A stretch of DNA of 64,000 nt. Source: Lepidurus packardi. Lineage: Eukaryota > Arthropoda > Branchiopoda > Notostraca > Triopsidae. Shown one piece after another: positions 10,101 through 20,700 of the stretch; positions within the stretch are counted from its first letter, which is position 1, and every line of letters starts with the position of its first letter. Below the pieces are notes generated by a model. That model did not search any database. It was given only the letters and a program-made list of their open reading frames with translations, and had not been told where the DNA came from. The translations under genes were made by a program, and so were the position numbers. The stretch covers positions 7,192,001 through 7,256,000 of the forward strand of contig JAKZAN010000007.1 in NCBI GenBank assembly GCA_023053545.1, read 5' to 3'.

Positions 10101-11914
10101 TTATGTACTGTGAGTAAAGAGTAAAAATACAACAATCGTTTTGTAGCTTTGTATCGTTGTGAAGCAGGAATTTATTAGTACGAGACTGTGGGAATACACA
10201 TTTTGTAAGTTACATATAGAGTCAGGCTTGGGCGACCTTGGAGTTGAATTGGACACGGGGTTTGTGTTGTGTACAGACTGCTGAACTCGGGAATTAACGT
10301 GGAAAAAGCCAATGCTACCTAACATGTTGCTCAAGGCAAGTTGGGCGAAGTGAATTTCTTTGTCGCTAAATAGAACGATTCGGTCTCCGAGAAATAGAAC
10401 GGTTTTTCGAAGCGGTTTTCGAAACTGTGGCGTCTTTCCTGGAGAAGGTTATCTCAATTTGCCTCTTTCAAGGACTGCTGAGTTCTGGCTGCGTGACTGG
10501 CAGGCTCTAATACGATATCGAGGTGGCAGGAATTTGTGCCCGTGATTTGGTTAAGTACGAAATTTGGCTGACTTTTTTTCGGCCCATAGTGCCTGGAAGA
10601 CATGACATACTTTTCTTGGCCTCTCTTACAGAGTCTCAAGTTGTGGAGCACGGCGTCTTTCAACAGGACAGGACCAGGACGTATGGTGGACAGATCAGCT
10701 TTATATGAGCAACGCGATCGGGATAGCCATTGACCTTGGTCAAGACTTTTGTTGGAGACTTGCTGTCACTAGAGTCAACAAGGCGCAAATCTTCTTCCGT
10801 ATTCTCGTCAACAGCAACGTAAAAATAGAAGGCTACTTCGTCGTCTTCAAGTTTTGGGACCTGGAAGGAAAAATTGACTTTGTACTGGAATTAATTGTTA
10901 TTATTGCCGGAACGATAACAACAAATAAGTACGGATTATTATGCCCAGTTTTTAACGACAATTTGTACGAATCAACCCTATTTGACTGACACGTTTGTGA
11001 ACGTCAAGTCCTACTCGTATGACTTAGACAACTCGTTGGTGGAAACTCGCTGAGTTAATTAATTTACCCTAGGTTTTGCTGTAAATCTTATAGTACAGTC
11101 AACTAAGACATGTTCATCTAGCGGCTGCTTAACAAACGCGGTTTCAAGTTCTAAGTATCCATTGGGTATATGTTGAACACCAAAGGTATGTCCGTCATGC
11201 TGAAGCCAACCATAGCTGTTCACCTTACCGCCTTGGTCGCAAGTATGTTTTGAAAATAATTACGAAATTGTAGAACGCTCAGAAATGAAGCGGGATTTGA
11301 CGAACCGTAGACCGCTGTGTCTCTGGCTGACTCGGCTCATGGCGAGACATATCAAAGTGGAATCAAAGACGCCAGATCGTGGGTGTGGAGGCCCAAGTAA
11401 ACTGGTATGCCGGTAAGTACCCCAAATCTAGCTCAGGTACAGTAAGGCCAGTGACAACCACCACCTTACAAGTCCAGTTTATTAAATTCACTTTCGAATT
11501 CTGGAAGTAACGATATAGTTTTTATCAAGATACCTTATTGGGCTCACTTGGGCTTACTTAAAGTCTTTACTCGAGTTTCCAGATAAGTTTGGTAGACGAA
11601 GTAAAATACAACTGATACGACTGCAGTAGGGAGGATACTGTAAACGCTACTGCTTTTTGAAGTACGCCGGCATGGTTTTCCTTTATTCTCTAAATTAAAT
11701 AATTTGAATGTGATTTTCTATATAATATTAATAGGTTCTACATTACTGACGTTACCGGGATGCTTTACATGATCTATCTCATTATCGCTCTTGAAAGAAC
11801 GGTTTTGTCTGTAGCTTTCTTAATTTGTCGAGTACATAACGATCCGCTATTATCTTTATAGGTATAGCATGGCTTCCCTTTGTCCTTGCGGGCTTGCGCT
11901 GTTGGGCCATTTAC
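10101..11914 (-). pseudogene. Decayed 5' half of a mannosyl-oligosaccharide glucosidase (MOGS/GCS1) gene
   Basis: Pieces in MOGS order on the minus strand: a basic N-terminus (MAQQRKPARTK, about 11914), a membrane-anchor-like stretch near 11640, WGTYR near 11430 followed out of frame by VYLGLHTHD, then GGKVNSYGWLQHDG (starting 11232) to TVRFTAKP-like sequence ending at a donor (CCTAGGGTAAAT, near 11064). After an intron of about 190 bp comes an acceptor (CTTCCAG) and VPKLEDDEVAFYFYVA (near 10870). Next is QPNFVLNQITG (near 10560) and ALSNMLGSIGFFH (near 10320). MOGS is the ER enzyme that trims the first glucose from N-glycans. Only about the first third to half is present. Stops and frame changes interrupt it, but intron-like gaps remain, so it is a genomic copy, not a retrocopy. 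Its place between RPA and Rep/Hel suggests capture by the transposon. The catalytic C-terminal part is absent. Confidence 0.6.
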
Positions 11915-12389
11915 TGTAATATAAGTAAATTTTGTTAGCCGTTTTCATGTTTTTATATTAATATTGGGATTATAAGTTAAAAGAAAAAGGACTTCACTCG
12001 TGAAAAACTTACAGAAATACAGTATAGTAGAAATCTAATGTAAAAGAATATAAAAAAATACGTCTGTTGTTTTGAAAAAGTATGTAGAGGGCAGGCGCGT
12101 CACTTTTGCTATTGGTTGACACAAAATTAAGCCGCGCTTGTTTTGACCAACTGGCTATTAGCAAAAGATTTGAGTAACTTTTTCATGACTTCAATTTAAA
12201 TTCGATACATCTGAATCAAATTTATTGGTATTTTAATTTAAAAAATAATATTTTTTTATTCATGAATTGTGTTGGAGTGCATGAAATTGATACACTCCAA
12301 AACAGTTGATGACTGGAATAGATTTTAAATGTAATTAACTGTTAGTGATGTGACGAATTCACGGATATGGTTAAATTCAATAAGAAAAA
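11915..12389. other. AT-rich non-coding interval
   Basis: No frame, RNA or repeat boundary recognised. The stretch 12234-12300 is very AT-rich, with repeated short ATTTA and AATTG words. It separates the MOGS-like fragment from the splice-motif repeat array. Confidence 0.4.
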
Positions 12390-13448
12390 GCTTACCGAAA
12401 GTGTTATATAAATCCTTTTGTTTTGGCTCAGAAAGCTTGTCAGAGACTTCTTTGTGTGTGCATGTGGCCGAATCCATGAAGTTGACAATGTGAAAGGGTG
12501 TAGGAAATCAAATTTGCGTCTATGAGTTTACTGAAAGTAATCGTAAATGTCGGTATGATAATGCAATTAATGAAAGTTAATGGAAAAGCTTACCGAAAGT
12601 GACAAAGTTTTTAGGTTTCGGCCCGTAAAGTGAGGGATTGATACTTTTCTTGTTCTTTTTTTTATGTCATGTAGGCTATATCAGTGGCGGATTCCATACA
12701 GCCTGCACTATAACGAAGGGTATGTATTTGAAGGTGTCTAGACAGGTTTGAGTGAAAGTAGTGAACTTTGTTATAATAAAGATTCATGTTGTTGAATTCT
12801 AAAAGGAAAACTTACCAGGAGTTGCAACATTTCTAGGTTTCATCTCATTAAAGGGGTGTAGGGGACTCTTATTGTTATAAAGTGATGATTCCGTAAAACC
12901 AGCAGTCTGAAAGGGGTACGCGCGTAGTTGTATTGGTCTAGCTGTTTACATTGTCTGTCTCTGAAAAAGTAATAAACCTTGTTATTATTATATATAAGCT
13001 TTATATTCTTTACTTCAAGAAAGCTTACCAAAAGGTTCAGGAATCTTTAGGATTGGTCTCGAAAAGTGTATTTGGGACCATACAGCATGCAGTGTGAACT
13101 TGAATTAGCTTCGTGTATGCAATAGTGACTTGTTTTTCACGTACAGCGTTGCTATAGTATTCAGCATTTACGGCTGTTGTATCATTAGATTTCACTAGGG
13201 TAGGAACTACTCAGTTTCTCAATATTATACCACCGGGAATTCTGACATATGCTTTATGTGAACTGTAAGAAAGAAAGGGTATTTTGCATTTTACCGGAAT
13301 TTTTTGTTTTTGCCTGCAAACAACTTTTTTAAGCATTTTAAACGTCGCTGATTCCAAAAAAAAACAATCATTTTGCGCGGAAAGTATTATTTTACTATGT
13401 TTTATGTTGCTGTGTTTTACTATGGTTGCTGTTGAAGACAGGTATGTG

Positions 13449-13487
13449 ATTAGGTTAGGTTAGGTTACGTTAGGTTAGGTTACGTTA
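13449..13487 (+). repeat. TTAGG array, left part
   Basis: Tandem TTAGG pentamers with interspersed TTACG variants run up to the left edge of the small palindromic element. TTAGG is the common arthropod telomere repeat, but this array is short, internal and degenerate, so it is interstitial or simple-sequence expansion, not a chromosome end. Confidence 0.9.
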
Positions 13488-13732
13488 GGGCCGATTTCCA
13501 CTGAAGGTTAAGGCGCTTAGCCTATATGCTTAAGACAATTCAAACAAAAATAATTCACCAAAAGGATAATTCATGATAATTCACCAAATAATTCAGTTTG
13601 ATGAAGGAGGCGTAACCTCATAAAACTGAATTATTTGGTGAATTGTCATGAATTATCCTTTTGGTGAATTATTTTTGTTTGAATTGTCTTAAGCATAGGC
13701 TAAGCGCCTTAACCTTCGGTGGAAATCGGCCC
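13488..13732. mobile_element. 245-bp palindromic MITE inside the TTAGG array, probably PIF/Harbinger-type
   Basis: The left arm 13488-13599 and right arm 13623-13732 are almost perfect inverted copies, separated by a 23-bp loop (13600-13622). The ends are GGGCCGATTTCCAC, and a TTA triplet flanks both sides (13485-13487 and 13733-13735). TTA/TWA target duplications with GGGCC ends fit PIF/Harbinger elements. The family call is inference; the palindrome and duplication are seen directly. The RNA would form a hairpin with arms of about 110 bp. Confidence 0.75.
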
Positions 13733-13813
13733 TTAGGTTAGGTTAGGTTACGTTAGGTTAGGTTAGGTTAGGTTAGGTTAGGTTACGTTAGGTTAGGTTA
13801 GGTTACGTTAGGT
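13733..13813 (+). repeat. TTAGG array, right part
   Basis: This continues the left array in the same orientation (TTAGG with TTACG variants), which shows that the palindromic element landed inside a pre-existing array and not that the array was built twice. Confidence 0.9.
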
Positions 13814-14345
13814 GATGTCGATTTGGAATAAATGTTTTGTCGAAAAGGAATGATTATTACATACATAAGATTTCCATCTTTTGTGTTGCAAATTTCCATG
13901 ATACAGTGTTTTCCGCGCGAAATGATTGCTTTTTTTTGGAATTACCGACCCTTAAAATGCCAGAAAAAATTGTTTGCAGGCAAAAACAAAAAATTCCGGT
14001 AAAGTGCAAAAACTCCGAAAGAAAATATGTATTCATGAAGTTAATTGAAGGAATTATATTATTACATTCAAATAGCGAAAACTTACCGAAAGTAGTACGA
14101 ATCCTTATGTTTTGGCTGACAAAGGGTGTTGGAAACTTTTTTTATATGTTTATATGTCCCGAGTCCATAAAGCCGGTAGTGTCAAAGGGTAGGTAATTGA
14201 ATTCGTCTATTAGGAATCACTGAAAGTAGTAAAGTTGTTATTATCATATTGTAATGCGATTTGAATTATGAAAGTCAATAGGATAAGCTTACCGAAAGTT
14301 CAACAAGTTTTTAGGTTTCGGCTCGGATTTTCGTTTACCAATACC

Positions 14346-14704
14346 AATATTAGTAAAAAGTGGTGAGTTAACGGGTGGGTTGAACAGCAAACATCTGTTA
14401 CTTAGGTTTGTGGGTGGTCCCGTAGAAGGGAACCAATCCGTGGTTTTTTCGTGTTAGTTTCATGCATGATGGTTTCATGCGATCCTGCTAATTTCATTCA
14501 GTAAGTATAAGGACATATATACGTACGGAAGTTTCACGGCGCGTGGCTGAATTGTGAAATAGTGTTAATAGTAATCGGTGATAACTTGTAGTATATCCAT
14601 ATTGTTGAGTATCTTGTATTGTAATTGCTGACCATCTTGTCACTTTTAGTATACAGAATATTTAACTGCTTATCCGTAGGGTATAAGAATCGGAAATGTC
14701 GTGC
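14346..14704. other. Non-coding interval downstream of Rep/Hel copy B
   Basis: This would be the 3' flank of the copy B frame. I looked for a Helitron 3' end (hairpin followed by CTRR) and found no convincing one. Short partly self-complementary words occur (GTTTCATGCATGATGGTTTCATGC near 14458-14480). No gene seen. Confidence 0.35.
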
Positions 14705-17700
14705 TTATGACTTTGGGATTTCAATGTAAACAATTTTATGATCGGAGTAATATGTTTCGTATACGCCGGTTTTGGGTTGATTAAAACTGGTGTAAATATG
14801 ATCTAGTGTTGACATATAGTCAGTGGTATAGGCGGTTATGTGTTGTTGAAGACGTAGGGGTTTAAGTATTTGTGTTACTTTCGATAAATCTGTTGCACGA
14901 GTGTGTATGTCTATATTGAAATCACCTATAATTACTATATTTTCATAAGATGTATCTATATCACTTATTAAATTGTGTAGCGCATCAAAGAAATTTTCGA
15001 CGTTGAACCCGTGGTGTCTGTACAAAACGTAGATTGCAAGTGATAGTTGTGCAATATGTAAACTGCAAAGTTCGAGGTATTTGTTGGAACAACGTCTAGT
15101 GAACATTCCGTCGAGTTTTGAATACATAACCATTCCATAAGGTGAATTTCCTTTGTGATTTGTAGTGAAATCCATACGGTGTAGATCAAAAGAATCTAGT
15201 TTATAATCAGCGTCGTAGTCTGCCGCGCATAAACGAGTCTCACATGCAGCAAATACAGTAGTTGCTTTGATGAACGGATCATTTACAAGGTCAAGGAAAT
15301 GTTTACGCAATGAGACTATATTTAAAAATGCAATCATTTTTGTTTTTGTATGAACAATAGATCTTGGATCTAATAACGTTAACTGTTGAGGTTTCGTTCG
15401 TAAACGATCCATTTCTTTTTTGGTGTCGGAGGAAATTTTAATACCAGGTTCATTGAGATCTTCTATAAAAAGTCCCTCAAGCCGTTTGGCCCTACTGATA
15501 GCAACGTAATGCATGTTTGACGTAGCTCTTCCTAAATTGACAATTACCTGCTCCATTGTTTGTCCTTGTGCACGGTGAATTGTTTTCGAGCTGTTTGGCC
15601 GTAGTGGATACTGGAGTCTTTCAAATTCAGCTCGGTTGTAGGTGTATCTACAAGTTATTGGAAATATTGGCGTCCAGTTAGGCTGAAGGGTACAATCTTG
15701 CTTGTAGAGATGAGAGTACTTTTGACGACACTGTTTTCCTATCGTCATTTCCTTGAACTCAACCCAAATAGGAGTATAAGCGGCTGACTGTAGAACTAAG
15801 CACTCGCAGACTGAGGAAGATTTCAATATTCCTTTGTCTGCAACTGGTAAGTGTAAAGGTAGTTTCTTAATAATGCATTCTGACCCATTAGCCAAGCCAT
15901 CATTAACATCAGAGTTCATACTGTATTCGAAAGGCAAATCTATTGCTATATGTAAATAACGAATGCAATTGGTATTAGTAATTTTATCCGGCAGTGTGTT
16001 TAAAAGACATTTTATATCAACGCCTTTACACCCTCTTACTGGAAGGTCGGTACTGATAATTATTGCTCTCTCTTGTTTTGCGTTTTCCCATTCCTTTTGG
16101 TTGTAGAAATCAATATCATTATTCCGGTAACTGATTCGTTGTACACAATTGGGAGACGTTGAAGTGATTCGGCTACGTAGGATAGAAATATCTTCAGGAG
16201 TTTGCTTGCCTTCTCGTAACCTGTTTAGGAGTTCCGCGAAGAGAAGGTCGTCTTTTTGACGCATGATCTGCTGTAGCTCAAACATTTTAAAGTTGTCTAA
16301 CCAAAGATGCTCAGATAAGCAGCGTGCTCCCGTATTCGAATATTTAAAAACAGGCTGAGCTTTCGTTGGTGGTAGTTGAAAGAGGTCTCCGACACACAAT
16401 ACTGATTTACCTCCAAATATCTGCGACGAGCCAAAAATTTCTTTTAAGCGAAAGTCAATGTAATAAAGCATATTTATTCCTACCATAGAAATTTCGTCTA
16501 TTATGAAAAGTTCTACATCGCGGAACAGTAAATATAATTCCGAGCGCACTTGAGATTGCAAACACAAAAAAGTATTATTAGCGTCGAACATTCTTCCTAT
16601 AGGAATATGAAATGTGCTGTGTATCGTTGATCCGCCTACATTAAAAGCGGCTTTGCCAGTGTAAGCTACAATAACCACTTTCTTTGTATCGGGATTTGAG
16701 TTCGGACCTTTGTTAAAATAACGGGTTACACATGCGTCAATCGCTCGAACAACTAAACTTTTGCCTGTTCCGGCTCCACCGCTAAGGAATCTACAATAAT
16801 TGCCAGCTTTTGTTTTATGCATGTATAACAGATCTAAGACAAATAGTCGTTGTTCTATATTTAAACAACGCATCATAGAGAAATACTCCTCATCTCGTAT
16901 ACCATACTTTTCGACTGACGAAGCTGTTTTACCTAAGCTCAGATCATTAGGGTGGGTATTTGGTAAATCTCTTCCTATGTCTGCTTCAGGCATGCAGTTG
17001 TACTCAGGGTCGAAAATTTGATTGGAATCAGTTTGCAATTCCTTCAGAGTTTCTTCGTCTTCCGATTCTGAACCGTTGAAAGTGTTATGATCCACTAACT
17101 CGTGTAAAGGTTTGCTCAGTATATCGTCTACAGCATCACTGCTGGGTTCAAAAAATTGGCGTTCTTTTTGAATACGGTTGAAAACATCACGCTGGAAAAA
17201 TGTAGTCTCGTAAGTTTCTTGAGTTTTAAGATCATTGTGATCCCTCCATGGCCAGTACAACATGAGTTTACTATGGAAATATTTTTCAGGGTTTGTGTCA
17301 CGACGGTAGTTCATGAACCTTAAGATTCGATGTTTTGTTCGTACATTATAGACCGAATGTTTCTTCTCTTTTTTGTCATTATCGAAAGACTCTTTATTGT
17401 CATCTTCAAGTTCTGATTCGCCAGAGTATTCGGTTTGTTCTATACAATAACCATCGTCACCAACAATATTGGAATCATTGTTATGATATTTATGCGTGTA
17501 GTTTGTGACATATTCTGCTAAGCTTGTGTTCTCTAGGTAGTTCGGTCTCTTCGAATATCTATCTAAAAAATTTTCAGATATAACATTTTCGTTTTCATCG
17601 TCCATTTTCTTAATGACTGCAAAAGGTTTCGAAAGAATTACTCTATCCTCAGGTTGACATGTGGGAACGAACACAACAGCCCTGCTGAATTTTCTTAAAG

Positions 17701-20700
17701 GCAACTGAAGAAGTAAAAAAACAGCTTCTTGCACACCAACCTCTGTGGAATTTAAGAATTTGTTGCCCACCATTCTAAACTTTTCTCTAAGCGTAAAATT
17801 TCCTTCATGTACTTCTTTTACCACGTTACGAAGAGTTTCGCTCATACCCTTTTGCGATTTGGTCATGTAACTTGCAATATATGAGGCAGCTGCGTAAGCA
17901 TCAAATACATACTGAATGTCCATATTTGCGTCCCAGAATTCTAGGAGTAATGGATTAAAAGCATTTACCATACATTCGTTAGGCGCACGTTTCAAGAACA
18001 ATGTTGTTTTGGTAATACGTGTTCGCAAAGCACCAATATAAGTTTCTAAATTAAATCCACACTCGCACAAAAAGGAGTCAAAGGTGGCAAATGTTTCACA
18101 AGAAAGGTTCATTAATTCCTTAATTTTTTTCCAAGCAAGACTATATTTATTTATGTTGTCTTTTGGCTCGTTGGACTCGAAAGGTTTGAGCAACATTGTG
18201 TTCGGGACGGGAGGTTTCGGGAAAGCGAAGCGGCATTTCTTGTTTTTCCCTTTTACTTTACAGGTAAATGTGTGTCTGTGTTTTTGTACTTCAATGGCCT
18301 TTTCTGTGTACGGACCAGATAATTGACAAGAAACGTACTTGTCTACATACCGGATTAAGGCTTCGTCGAACGACTGTTCATCTTGAAAATCAGCGCGTAA
18401 GGGTTGGTTATCACACCAAACGAACAAATGAATATGGGGGGAGCCACGTTGTTGAAATTCCACACGTATTGCATAATCTTTAACTTTGCCAAGTGGTTCG
18501 ATTGGGTCTCTGAATAACTGTAGAAGTTTGTCTACGCGGTAATTAAAGTATCTTGCACAAGTGACGTTGTCTTTGAGTAAACGACATTTGTCTAACCATG
18601 CTAACGATTTAAGTTCAACATCCGTGTACAAGCGTTTATCAACCGTTTTTCCTAATATTCGCAGGAGGTCAAGCCATCTAGTTTCTGCTGCTGAAAAGCT
18701 TAAAAAAAATGCAGGGGGTCCCAGTTGACGAATCATGGCAAATAAGTCATGGCATACGCGCTGGAAATAAGGAGGCGATCCACGTACAGATTTTAGGAAA
18801 TTGAAACCTCCGTCAAACTGCAATGAACGTAAGACTTCCGGGTTTTTCAGCATCCGTGCGTTAAAAGAAGTTCCTGGTCTTTTATCCTTAGCCTTTAAAA
18901 TTCTCGTCCCGAAGCGCATAGTGTCAGCTATCTTCTTTATTTGTAGTTTCTTAACTTTGAAAAATATGTTAATTTCGTCTTGAGCAACACGACGATCGAC
19001 ATGTTGTAACTCAGCTTTGCAAAGAGAACTGTAAGAAACCGGTCGAGATCGAAAATGACCATTTGTATATTGATCGTTAGGATTGAGACAGTAAGCTGGT
19101 CTTGCAAAGCCACAAAAGATGTGAGGGAAGGCAAGTTCTTCGCAGTCCTTATCGCTAAGTATACCCAATGGTCGCTTGTTTTCTCCAGGTGCTATAATAT
19201 GAATAACGTCGTCACCTTCCCCATGTAAAAAATTTTCGTTCAATAATATAGTATCCATATTGACTCTAGCAATATCTTCAGAAATTTCTGTGTCACTACT
19301 ATCACTGTGTGGCTTTGTTTTGGAAAATATAATAGAGTCCATTGATTCTGGATCTGATGCACCATCAGTGATGACGCTTTCTTCAACACACACTTCCGGA
19401 ACATCTTCCTCTGGTACAAATTGCCAATTCTCTGCAAATGAGATATTATGTTCAATAAATAATGGACGTGTGACTAGCAGTTTAGCTGCGTTACGCACCA
19501 AGTTAGGACGAACAGTTTCTACAAACTCTGGTCGAGTATAAGTTAACTTTCTTTTCAAGGCCACTTTTATTGTTTCAAAATCTCTAAATTTTCGCGGTAA
19601 TTCTGTAATGGTTTCATCAATATCATGTGGAATATTTACGACATTTCCTTTCAATTTTGACTGACCTCCTTGTCGCTGTGGTTGTAATCTTAAGAACATG
19701 AGACGAGGGGATATCAATCTTCGTTCCATAGGGTTTAAATCTTCAAGAACTTTAGGCAATTCTGGGAAGCCAACTTTATTTAGTTTTGACATTGGAGGAA
19801 TTTTACCCTTCTGCAGATATCTGAAACACGTTATGCACACGAATTCGGTGTGTATGGCTCGAAAACACGAAACAAATAACTGGCTTGCGCAAGATATGTC
19901 ATTATCGTTAAGTTCATCGATGGCTGTTTGCAGTTTTTTGGCAGGAAACAATGAACGCTTAAAAAAAAGTTGGGAACAACTTCCGCATATAAAATCTGGT
20001 CCTTGACTCAGTAAAGTTTTCATCTTTTTCAAAGCTATATCAACACACGTATCTGAAGAATTTTCATTGCTCATAGAAATTAAAGGCAGTGTACTCTTGT
20101 TTATATCTATATTCACTTGTTTTTCTTCGTGACGGTTCCCAGCAGAAGCGTTAATACGCGTTGTCTTAATTTCCGTTTTCATACAAACCAATTCTGGATC
20201 TTCATTATGCATATAAGGACACATTACTATGCTGGATTTATGACTAATACATACGTTATTGAAGTCCATAATGCATTCGAAGACACCAAGAGGCGATTGT
20301 CCTTTTAAGCAACGTGTTGTTTCTAAGGTAAAGCAGTAAATACTGAAGTGATGTAAGTCATTCAACCCAATAAAACATTCTTTCAGTACATTAGGCAGAG
20401 CAAAAGTAGTAATATTTTTGATCTGAGCACAACGATCCAATAACGCACAATGCACGCTACAGCTCCGTTTTGCATTATTATGACTAGTGAAAAGGTTAAT
20501 AGTGTCATTTTCTGTTTTAAAGATACCAATACAGTAATTTCTGTATTCAACGACGAAGTAACTACCCTCTCGCAAGGCTAAACTGAAGTACGTACTAAAT
20601 TGTGAAGGTAAAACTTTTGTACACAAAATTCGTGAAAAACACGTGAACGAAAGTCCCATATCTGGGAAAGAAAACTTACTAGGTATCTTTGTAAGTGATA

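Larger units (their letters stand above)
13284..14010. mobile_element. Foldback-like element with ~100-bp inverted arms enclosing TTAGG arrays
   Basis: The arms 13284-13384 and 13910-14010 are inverted copies of each other; both contain TTACCGGAATTTTTTGTTTT and CGCGGAAA in mirrored order. The insert interrupts a unit of the splice-motif array: the sequence before it (CTGTAAGAAAG) and after it (GAAAGAAAATATGTATTCATG) is continuous in a sister unit near 8120-8150. No transposase is present. Family not recognised. Confidence 0.6.
12390..14345 (-). repeat. Array of diverged ~200-bp units with conserved splice-site-like motifs
   Basis: At least six units begin (plus strand) with a variant of GCTTACCGAAAGT followed by ACAANTTTNTAGGTTTCGGCTC: near 12391, 12590, 12808, 13023, 14079 and 14287. 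More distant members lie near 7968 and 8191. On the minus strand the motif reads ACTTTCGGTAAGC, a good 5' splice donor. About 130 bp to its right most units have CTGAAAGTA, which on the minus strand is an acceptor (TACTTTCAG). One unit (about 14086-14218) has stops in all three minus-strand frames, so the exon-like pieces are non-coding. I infer repeated leader-exon-like modules upstream of the RPA gene. They could also simply be satellite-like repeats. Confidence 0.55.

Noticed and set aside
13449-13813. TTAGG array as a chromosome end
   Set aside because: It is short, degenerate, has unique sequence on both sides and contains a later insertion, so it is interstitial.
14458-14480. Helitron 3' terminal hairpin of copy B
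   Set aside because: The repeated GTTTCATGC words do not form a convincing stem followed by CTRR, so no 3' end is called.
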